Below, in pieces: positions 57,457 through 64,000 of a DNA stretch of 64,000 nucleotides. Below the pieces are notes generated by a model. It was not told the DNA's origin and ran no database searches. It saw only the letters and a list, made by a program, of their open reading frames with translations. The stretch is taken from contig NC_084599.1 in the NCBI RefSeq assembly GCF_033807715.1, positions 4,426,125 through 4,490,124 on the forward strand, given 5' to 3'. Positions within the stretch are counted from its first letter, which is position 1. Each line of letters begins with the position of its first letter. The position numbers and the translations under genes are program-made. This DNA comes from Cololabis saira (lineage: Eukaryota > Chordata > Actinopteri > Beloniformes > Belonidae).

Positions 57457-60400
57457 AAATCGATATAAACGATATTGTCTCGTACCATATCGTGTTTGAA
57501 AATATATCGATATATATTAAAATCTCGATATATCGCCCAGCCCTAGGAAGAAAGAAAGAAAAGAAAAACGAGAACATCTCCTACAGATACAATAGGGCCT
57601 TCGCACTGTCAGTGCTTGGGCCCTAATTAAAAAGCGTTGCCGCTTGAAGCTTCTCTCTCTCTCATTTTTTAACTTAAAGAGCATATTGCAGGTTGGAAAC
57701 CCCTGTGAATCAATGTGTAGGAAAATAATGTAGGAACTGAATTTTCATTGAAATACGCATAAATATATACTACAGTGACCTCCGGAGTTGTTTTTGTGAG
57801 AGTATTTTACTTCCGCATCTGAAAAAGCTGAACCGGAAGTGACGTCGCATTGGGGAGCGCGGTGAATTCAACAATAGGAAAAATATTGGATCTTAATGTT
57901 AGTTGTGACATTGAAGAGGTTGTGAATGTGTATTCACACCAATATGACGGGCCACAGCCTTATAATTACGAAACCCGTTAGTCCCCCCACGTTCTTTTGA
58001 TTGACAGCTGAAACTCGCTTTTTAAAAGGCTGATTTATGGGTCCGCGTTACACCAACGCAGACCCTACGGCGTAGGTTACGCGGCGACGCACAGAACGCT
58101 GCGTGCGCCGCGTACCCTACACCGTAGGCTACGCCGTCGATTTTACGCAGAACCATAAATCCGCCTTTATTCACTGCAGCACCCGCCCGTGCTCCTGAAA
58201 GAAACTCCGAAAATAACTCCTAAAAGATGGGTGAGTACTTGTAATCTGTCTACGTTTGTACTTTCTAAACAGAAAACAGGCTTATTATCTTCTCTTTTTT
58301 CTGATTAAAGCATCCGAAATAGCCGGGTATTTTTAAAACCGAATACTTCCCCCCCTTCGTTTATAAAATAATTTGTATCCACATTACATCGTTGTTAAAA
58401 AAAAAAAAAAACCTTCCACACAGAACCGAAGATCTGCGTTTTCGACCACTTTCATAAGAGAAAGACCTGTAGATCATCTGGTCTTCCAGCCTCTGGGCCG
58501 CCTCTGTTGCGCCGCTTCCCCGGGATCCGCGCCTCCTCCTCGGATAACGAGCTGGAGTTTCCCCGTGTCCGCCGCGGAGCTGCCGTGTTAATCGACGCAG
58601 CCCTGCTGCAGCACACTGCAGCCCTGGGGAAGCTGCGCCGCTTCCCCGGGAGCTGCGCCTCCTCCTCGGGTAACGAGCTGGAGTTTCCCCGTGTCCGCCG
58701 CGGAGCTGCTGCGTTAATCGACGCAGCCCAGCTGCAGCCCTGCTGCGCGTCGCCGCGTACCCTACGGCGTAGGCTCCGCGTCGGTGTAACAGTGTCAAGA
58801 GCAGAGACAATTTATTTAATAAATAGCTTGGAGGACAGATGGTGGATCATCTGCAGTTCTGGATCGCACGTTAGACGTCAGACTCAGAGCAGATTTGTTG
58901 TTGTTTTGGAGCATAATGTGACGTTGGAAAACGCAGAACTCCGGTTGTCTCTGTCTACACCAGGTCTACACGCATCTACATAAACAGAGTTTTCAAAAAT
59001 CTTCCCTTTGCCTGGATTTTTGTTAAACATTCGTTTATTTGCGTTTTCATGTGGATGACAGGTCCAAACGTAGGAAAATATCTTGGGTTTAGCAGATACC
59101 CGGCTACGTGTGTACGGGGTCTGGGCAGTCAGATGGGGCAGCTGTGGAGACGTCTCCCTGGTGTGACGTCATATGACGCGGTGGTCGAAAAAAAAAGCGT
59201 TTGTAGAGCTTGGCTAAAATCAGCCACTTTTTCCTCTGAATAAGTGCCCTTATGTCTTGTAAAACATATTAAATCCTACATTAACTTCTCACATAGTCAT
59301 TTTCACATAAGGTCAGGTATCATTTTTGAAAAAATTCTAACCTGCAATATGCTCTTTAATATCAACACAAGCCACAGATCCAGCAGCACATCTATCATCT
59401 CCTCCAGGTTCTACATCTTTAGTGGTGTTGTCTTCTTCATTTAGATACACAATGAAATACGTCACAGCAGCTTCTCTCTAACCTCCTACTTCTGATCCAG
59501 GTGGTGGATTGTAGTGGAAAAGAAACCAGGCTGAGTTTAGATGAGTAGAGCCGAGTAGGTGCTGGTGGAAAAGCACCATAATGGCGTCCAGTTCTGGACC
59601 AGAGCTGGGAGATGCTGCGTTGTCCCCCCCGTCACCAGCTGGTCTGCTGCTGCTACACAGCATTTATGCATCAATGTGTGAAACAGGTTTCCTTCAGTTA
59701 GTGTTGGTGAAGTGAGAGGAAACGGCAGTGAAAGAGCCTGATGCAGCCGTGGTCGGTACTGATCCACATGTCTCCCACAGGAGGACATCACTGGACTGAT
59801 AGAGCCCATCAACACCAGAATCACAGACCCGCGCTACTTCCTGGACTCTCCTCAGCAGGGTAAGACGTCGCCATAGCAACCCCAGACGGGCTTCCAGAGC
59901 GTCCCGGGGACCACCAACGAGTCCGGAGCTTCGGTGCTGGTCCTCCCCGGACCTTCGGTGCTGGTCCTCCCCGGGGTTTTATACTGTGGACCTTCGGTGC
60001 CGGTCCTCCCCGGACCTATTGTAATTTTTTGAGATAGGATATTTGAGTTTTCTTAAGCTGTAAACCATGATCAGCAATATTAAAATAATAAAAGGCTTAC
60101 AATATTTCAGTTAATTTGTAATGAATCCAGAATGTATGACATTTTAGTTTTTGTAATTACAGAAAATCACAATATTCTAATTTTCTGAGACAGTCCTGTA
60201 GAGGTAGATTAAATGTTGAAGCTAGTGATAAACCAGCGCAGCCCGCCATGCGTCCCTGACCCGATGACAGTGTGGTGGGGGGTTTGGGGTCTCCATGGTG
60301 ACGTGCAGCTCTTCTCCTCTGTCTGCAGCGGCGGCCATCCTGGACAAGGTGGGGAGGACTAACATCAAGCTGCAGATGGTGAGTGGTTGTTTGGTTGATG

Positions 60401-62472
60401 GTCTGAGAAGAGAGTCCTAGTGAGCTGTTGACGTGACCGGGTCTGACCTGCAGGACCTGTTCCACTGGCAGATCATGGGCGGGAACCTGACCCAGAACAT
60501 GCACAAGTACTTCCCTCTGATCGGTGAGTGGCCCCAGATACCGTGAGCAGCGTGGTTACGCCGAGTTGAGTGGGGATAAGGGGGGATGAGGGGGGATGGC
60601 ATCCCCCCTCATCCCCCCTGAAATAAAAATGGTCCAAATCATCCCCCCTGAAATAAAAACGGTCCAAATCATCCCCCCTGAAATAAAAACGGTCCAAATC
60701 ATCCCCCCTGTAAAACTGACATCCCTCCTTTCCATCCCTTATGTCATTTCATCAATGAATGTGGTTTTACTGCTATTTCAACATTTAGAGTCATCACCAG
60801 AAAAATAACACCAGAAAAATAACTTATTTGACAATTTTCACCTGTTTCAAGTAAAGTTTCACTTGAAATAAGTAGGAAAATCTGATTTATCTTCTCATTA
60901 CAAGCAAAAAAATCTTGTTCCACTGGCAGATTTTTCTACTTATTTTAAGTGAAAATCTACTTGAAACAGGTGAAAATTGTTGTTTTTTCCAGTGATGAGT
61001 CTTGTTTTAAGTGTAATGAGATTTTTTTTTACTAAAATGAGACATTTTAACTAGAAATAAGACAAATATTCTTGTTAAGATTGTGAGTTTTTGCAGTGAT
61101 CCATGTTACTTATCCTGTGAAGGACAGAGTCATATTGATAAGTTCAGAAAAGTGTTTTTTATTGTTGTGTTTTGATGTATTTGATGTAAGTCCAGTGGAT
61201 ATTTCAAGCTTACAGAAGGCTGCATTTAACTGCTGCTATGTCATTCCTGCAGTATTTCTGCAGCTGTTTTGGTCACTGCTATTATTTGTAATATATTATA
61301 TTATTTGTAATCAGCACTAATTATCTGTCCCCACATGATAAAATCCACCATCCCCCCTGATTTTTTTTACAACTGGAGTACTGTTCACGTCACCCCATGG
61401 TCATGTGTCCACTACTGCCAACCCGCCCAAACCCAGAAGGACCCGGGACAGGACGCCGGTGCACCGGGACCCTCCGGAGCCCGGGTTCAGGTTCAGGACG
61501 CCCGTCTAGACTCGGTTCCACTGTGTGACGGTCCGGTCCCAGAAATGTGGACGAGGCCGACACGGGCTGCGTCTTTCACAGTAAAGTTAGCTGGGAGCGT
61601 CTGTGGTGCAGCGCTGGCTGCAGACCTGCACACTAGAGCCCTGCTATAGCGGGACTGTTTTCTTCATCCCGCACCATTTCTGACCATTACCGCCCGCAAA
61701 CTGTGTGTTCCCTTCCGGCCCGCATCCGCAAAACTCTGAGAATTCATGCCGCACAATAAGAGAGATGTATTGATTTTGTTTCTTCTCCCGTCCCGCAAGA
61801 GAAATGTCCAGACAAATGTATCTGATTTAATGTTAACATGATCATTGTGGAGCTTGATGGATAATTGACAGTTCATAGGTCACCTGACCCAAAGTTAGAT
61901 GCAAATCCATCATTATCATCATCCACAAGATATTTCTCCTTTCGTACACGCATCAATGATTGATTGAGGTTATAGCAACGAGAGTAGCTGTGAGTGGCTC
62001 AAATAACACTAATAAATAACATAAAGTAAACAAAGTTAACGAATAAAACAGATTAATTTCACAAATGAATCACTTGGCCATTACATATCTGTGGAGGAAG
62101 AGAATGTTGCTGACTGACTGCTGGTTCCAATCCCTCGTCTCTTCCAAGATGCTCCACAGACACTAAACACAGTTTCTCCAAATATCTTTTTGTCTCCCTG
62201 TTGGTTCCAGGTCACGTCCAGATCGCCCAGGTTCCCGGCAGGAACGAGCCCGGCAGTCCGGGAGAGCTGGACTACGGCTACCTGCTGGGCCAGCTGGAGA
62301 CGCTGGGCTACCAGGGCTACGTGGGCTGCGAGTACAAGCCGCTGGGTGAGTCCCGCCCGCCGCTGGTTCTGGAGCTGAGACCCGCTCAGAGGAGGCTGAC
62401 GGTCTGTCCCCGGCAGGTTCCACCGAGGACGGTCTGGGCTGGATCAGAGAGTACTGGGGACGGGGACGGTAG
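53186..62472 (+). CDS. hyi: hyi, putative hydroxypyruvate isomerase (8 coding exons, 271 aa)
   Basis: Join 53186-53384, 55046-55157, 55433-55547, 59781-59859, 60329-60378, 60454-60523, 62211-62345, 62417-62472 (816 nt). All junctions are GT-AG and keep frame. The protein belongs to the AP-endonuclease-2/xylose-isomerase-like TIM-barrel family, whose bacterial members interconvert hydroxypyruvate and tartronate semialdehyde. The vertebrate enzyme's substrate is not firmly established. E150 (GLIEPIN), D186 (QMDLFHWQ), Q212 ([10 protein letters not shown]) and E249 (VGCEY) match the four metal-ligand/catalytic positions known in the bacterial enzyme in identity and spacing. Length is close to the mammalian protein (about 277). 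There is no signal peptide, so it is probably cytosolic. Nothing in the ORF is broken. Confidence 0.95.
53497..54060 (-). pseudogene. LINE C-terminus and 3' UTR in hyi intron 1 (minus)
   Basis: Minus frames 53826-54053 and 53792-54055 read [20 protein letters not shown], then [17 protein letters not shown] in overlapping frames, the HNYNTRQ/IWNSLP blocks that close L2/Rex1-type reverse transcriptases. The (AAATA)n tail lies at 53497-53520. The copy is 5'-truncated and antisense to hyi. Confidence 0.65.
54061..55045. other. hyi intron 1, remainder: no feature recognised
   Basis: AT-rich, non-coding, turning C/G-rich and pyrimidine-rich before exon 2 (from about 54910). Confidence 0.5.
55046..55157 (+). 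CDS. hyi: hyi exon 2
   Basis: Acceptor tgttgcag, donor AGAG|gtgagt. Encodes [17 protein letters not shown] through RALGCKR. Confidence 0.95.
55433..55547 (+). CDS. hyi: hyi exon 3
   Basis: Acceptor cgggtcag, donor AAAG|gttgga (weaker than the others). Encodes [13 protein letters not shown] through YAADVLAK. Confidence 0.9.
56276..57626 (+). mobile_element. Helitron-like element, copy C, itself interrupted
   Basis: Starts TTAAAGCTGCAAGCATTAAT and ends in GCACTGTCAGTGC then GGGCCCTAA. Inserted into an AT site of the host MITE; the intact site is near 39996 ('acgctttttaatttgtgtta'). Interrupted by the hAT MITE at 56942-57545. Confidence 0.6.
56942..57545. mobile_element. hAT-type MITE with perfect 8-bp target duplication
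   Basis: Ends TAGGTCTGGGCGATATGG and TATATCGCCCAGCCCTA inverted; flanked by ggaagaaa at 56934-56941 and 57546-57553. Interior AT-rich with a TA/T tract at 57417-57457. No ORF of note. Confidence 0.8.
58027..58166. mobile_element. PIF/Harbinger-type MITE nested in the TTAA element
   Basis: AGGCTGATTTATGGGTCCGC and 'gcagaaccataaatccgcct' ends, TTA on the right (58167-58169). Internal 'ctacggcgtaggttacgcgg' matches the family. Confidence 0.7.
58507..58795. repeat. Tandem duplication (about 126 bp x 2) ending in a Harbinger half
   Basis: 'cgcctcctcctcggataacg' (58530) and 'cgcctcctcctcgggtaacg' (58656) begin parallel copies. Both include 'cccgtgtccgccgcggagct' and a gttaatcgacgcag motif of the MITE arm. 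The right copy continues into 'cgcgtaccctacggcgtagg'. The 158-codon ORF here is composed of these repeats. Confidence 0.6.
59781..59859 (+). CDS. hyi: hyi exon 4
   Basis: Acceptor ctcccacag, donor CAGG|gtaaga. Encodes [20 protein letters not shown] and SPQQ; carries metal ligand E150. It is preceded by the 4.2-kb intron filled with transposons. Confidence 0.95.
59925..60018. repeat. Short tandem repeat in hyi intron 4
   Basis: Three to four copies of 'cttcggtgctggtcctcccc', one with gccggt and one followed by an extra 'ggttttatactgtgg'. Confidence 0.8.
60018..60190. mobile_element. MITE fragment in hyi intron 4
   Basis: 'aaggcttacaatatttcagt' and 'attttctgagacagtcctgt' are blocks of a common fish element, related internally to 50598-50957. 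Confidence 0.45.
60329..60378 (+). CDS. hyi: hyi exon 5
   Basis: Acceptor tgtctgcag, donor GATG|gtgagt. Encodes [16 protein letters not shown]. Confidence 0.95.
60454..60523 (+). CDS. hyi: hyi exon 6
   Basis: Separated from exon 5 by a 75-bp intron. Encodes [20 protein letters not shown]; carries D186. Donor ATCG|gtgagt. Confidence 0.95.
60560..61381 (+). mobile_element. Compound hAT-type element, copy 4, in hyi intron 6
   Basis: Left end eroded ('gccgagttgagtggggat'), right end 'tacaactggagtactg'. The G-rich end contains three tandem 'catcccccctgaaataaaaa' units, one or two more than other copies. The fold-back core lies at about 60795-61100. Same sense as copy 1. Confidence 0.7.
61634..61860. 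repeat. DNA-element end fragment in intron 6
   Basis: 'tagagccctgctatagcggg' followed by 'cttcatcccgcaccatttct' is a terminus I recognise from fish elements with CCCGC-rich ends. The opposite end was not found. The rest of intron 6 to 62210 shows nothing further. Confidence 0.35.
62211..62345 (+). CDS. hyi: hyi exon 7
   Basis: Acceptor ggttccag, donor CTGG|gtgagt. Encodes [20 protein letters not shown] through VGCEYKPLG; carries Q212 and E249. Confidence 0.95.
62417..62472 (+). CDS. hyi: hyi exon 8
   Basis: After a 71-bp intron (acceptor cccggcag). Encodes [17 protein letters not shown] and stop TAG. Confidence 0.93.
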
Positions 62473-62577
62473 ACGCCGCGGCGCGGCCGTCTGGACCAGA
62501 CACTCGTCACGCTTGTTCCCGCCTCAGCAGGAGCCCACAGGAGACCCGGGGACTCAGAGAGGATCCAGGCCCGGGAC

Positions 62578-63287
62578 TAGGCCTGGGTTGAATAAATCCA
62601 TTTTCTGATTCTAAATCAATTCTCATATTAATTCCTAAAAATGGATTCGTATGTCTAAAGATCGATTTTTAAAATTTTTTTATTTTTAAATTTATTTTTT
62701 TATTTTTTCATTATTACAACTTTTGGTATTTTTTTGTTAATGCCCAAAAAAGGAATGTTTTGTTGGACAAAAGAATAACTGGTGCCATGATTTTGCCTTT
62801 AAATATGTTTAAAAGGTATGAAAACATTACAGTTTTCATTTATAATTGCATAAATTGTCTATATTTCATTACTTTATATACTGTCTTGGGGTTACATTTG
62901 CATAAAATGCTGAAAAACCAAATTCTAAAAAAATTAAAAACCGAAATAGACCAAAAATGGAAAAAATAAAAACGGAATGTGGGAAAAAATCTAACTGATT
63001 TCATCCGTCTCTGTTTCCTCCCTGGATGTGTTTGGTAATTCTGACCCACACGATGTTTCTGTTTCAGTTCTATCAGCATTCTGGGAGCTGATTGGTCCTT
63101 ACAGCATCATTAGCTGCAATACTTGCTGTTGAATCTCAATATAATACTAGTATTAATATGTTGCATAACTACAGTCATATCATTCATGCAACAGCTGAAA
63201 AAACTGTTTTAATAACACTAACCCAAATCAATGTCGGAATTGAATAAAATCGATTCTGAATGGGAATGGAATGGATCCCCAGCCGTG
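62578..63287 (+). mobile_element. hAT-like miniature element (family 2) in the hyi 3' UTR
   Basis: Ends TAGGCCTGGG and CCCAGCCGTG are imperfectly inverted; flanking octamers cccgggac (62570-62577) and gccgtgac (63288-63295) differ at two positions. 710 bp, same family as 3471-4091. It makes up most of the predicted 3' UTR. Confidence 0.65.
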
Positions 63288-63413
63288 GCCGTGACACCTG
63301 AAGTCTGAACTGGTCTACGATGGAAACGCGTTGGTACCAGACCGTGGGCTGCTCTAAACCGCTCCTGGTTCAGTGTCTGAGTTGATGTCTGCTGGGAACC
63401 CACGCGTCAGGTG

Positions 63414-63419
63414 AATAAA
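63414..63419 (+). terminator. hyi: hyi poly(A) signal
   Basis: AATAAA, followed about 18-25 bp later by 'gttgtggtcgtc', a GT-rich downstream element. Predicted 3' UTR is about 950 bp including the inserted MITE. Confidence 0.6.
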
Positions 63420-63484
63420 ATAGTACAAAAACACGTTGTGGTCGTCACCTCAAACATTCTTAGACTTCGTAAATCTTAGCATCT

Positions 63485-63490
63485 TTTATT
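63485..63490 (-). terminator. Candidate poly(A) signal of a convergent gene
   Basis: TTTATT on the plus strand is AATAAA on the minus strand, 66 bp past the hyi signal. In mammals HYI lies tail-to-tail with SZT2, so a convergent gene entering from the right is plausible. No coding exon is visible up to 64000. Confidence 0.3.
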
Positions 63491-63499
63491 GAGTTAAAA

Positions 63500-64000
63500 A
63501 TACTGACAGTCGTCAGTCTCCGTCTGTACCTGCTTTGTTCTGAGGTTAGTGACATCAGAGGGGAAACATTTCTCTTCCGGAGTGACTATTTACACCCGGG
63601 TACAAATAGCAGCCCCATCAGCTGAGCTACAGTAGAGCTTTCATTCTGTCTTGGAAATTGTCCTAATTTCTCAAAATATCAAAATCTCTCGCTCAGGTCT
63701 GTTTGTTTGTTAGTTGTTAAGTTTTCTACTTAACAAATAGCATTACTAATAGTACTTTTACAATTATGTTCTAATGGACCTTTTGGCTGCTTGTGGGCGG
63801 AGCCTAAGGTCTTTCTGTTGCTAGGCAACATGAAAGGGAACCCCTGCCCTTGGGTGGAGCCTGTGTTCCCCGGTTGCCAGGCAACATGAACTGATGACCG
63901 ACATGTGACCTCAGCAGTAGTTCTAGTTCTTTATGACGTCATCAGTGACATCACAACATCTCTGTTGACCTTTTATGACACAGAACCCAAAAAAAGAATT
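63500..64000. other. No coding feature seen
   Basis: Contains two similar blocks with 'gttgctaggcaacatgaa' and 'gttgccaggcaacatgaa' (63819 and 63872; RFX/X-box-like GTTGCYNNGCAAC palindromes) and 'gtgggcggagcctaagg'. Could be 3' UTR of a minus-strand gene or intergenic. Confidence 0.4.

Larger units (their letters stand above)
57678..59355. mobile_element. TTAA-type DNA element (1,678 bp) nested in intron 3
   Basis: Ends AGAGCATATTGCAGGTT and AACCTGCAATATGCTCT are perfect inverted repeats; TTAA at 57674-57677 and 59356-59359. The empty site is visible in the 39.7-kb MITE (tcaa at 39945-39948, one base from TTAA). It holds a Harbinger MITE and a 126-bp tandem duplication. No transposase ORF. 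piggyBac or Kolobok mobilisation is inferred. Confidence 0.75.
55853..59579. mobile_element. Palindromic MITE copy 2 in hyi intron 3, opened by two insertions
   Basis: The ends 'atggcccttttccactagca' and 'taggtgctggtggaaaagca' match 39728-40442 in reverse. Pieces belonging to this MITE are 55853-56275, 57627-57673 and 59360-59579. The remainder is the Helitron-like copy C and a TTAA element. Confidence 0.65.

Noticed and set aside
58361..58983. Opposing 149- and 158-codon ORFs in hyi intron 3
   Set aside because: They lie in a tandem duplication containing a Harbinger half-copy inside a TTAA element; no domain.

Overview
The window is eukaryotic, repeat-dense vertebrate DNA that looks like a teleost fish. 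The evidence is one spliced nuclear gene with vertebrate-type exons and GT-AG introns, no operon-like layout, and many repeat families that I recognise as typical of fish genomes: hAT and PIF/Harbinger miniature elements, Tc1-like transposons, L2/Rex-type, L1-type and R2-type LINEs, a tRNA-headed SINE, and long di- and tetranucleotide arrays. Species cannot be named from sequence alone.

The only complete cellular gene I can support is hyi (putative hydroxypyruvate isomerase). It has eight coding exons on the + strand (ATG 53186, stop 62472; 271 residues). All exon junctions are phase-consistent, and the four expected metal-binding residues are present (E150, D186, Q212, E249). A GC-rich segment with CTCF-like and NRF1-like motifs (51121-51284) looks like its promoter or 5' leader. 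It is now separated from the ATG by a 1.86-kb hAT-like transposon that is flanked by a degenerate 8-bp target duplication and holds further nested elements. A poly(A) signal lies at 63414, and an opposing minus-strand AATAAA at 63485 hints at a tail-to-tail neighbour.

Layout. 1-7.8 kb: DNA-element fragments, LINE pieces and a long TA array. 8.0-9.6 kb: decayed C-terminal half of an R2-superfamily LINE (zinc knuckle plus restriction-like endonuclease). 10.3-11.6 kb: a miniature DNA element carrying a THAP zinc-finger ORF and a 43-bp minisatellite. 11.7-19.9 kb: microsatellites, LINE tails and a hAT element with a perfect 8-bp target duplication. 20-24.5 kb: nested DNA elements, a CpG-island-like block and a second hAT copy. 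24.8-26.6 kb: an LTR followed by a proline-rich ORF with an 11-residue repeat. 26.6-34.9 kb: L1-type, APE-type and L2-type LINE fragments and a Tc1-like element holding a SINE. 35-43.7 kb: Helitron-like, TTAA-type and palindromic elements, several with an empty-site paralogue inside this same window. 43.7-46.5 kb: a LINE reverse transcriptase riddled with three minisatellites. 46.5-51 kb: mostly unassigned sequence with TG/AC arrays. 51-63.4 kb: the hyi locus. 63.4-64 kb: nothing coding seen.

I did not find a convincing new multi-gene system. The most notable signals are the transposon that splits the hyi leader and may be spliced out as an intron, the layered insertions whose order can be reconstructed from empty sites, the THAP-bearing miniature element, and repeated birth of minisatellites inside transposons.
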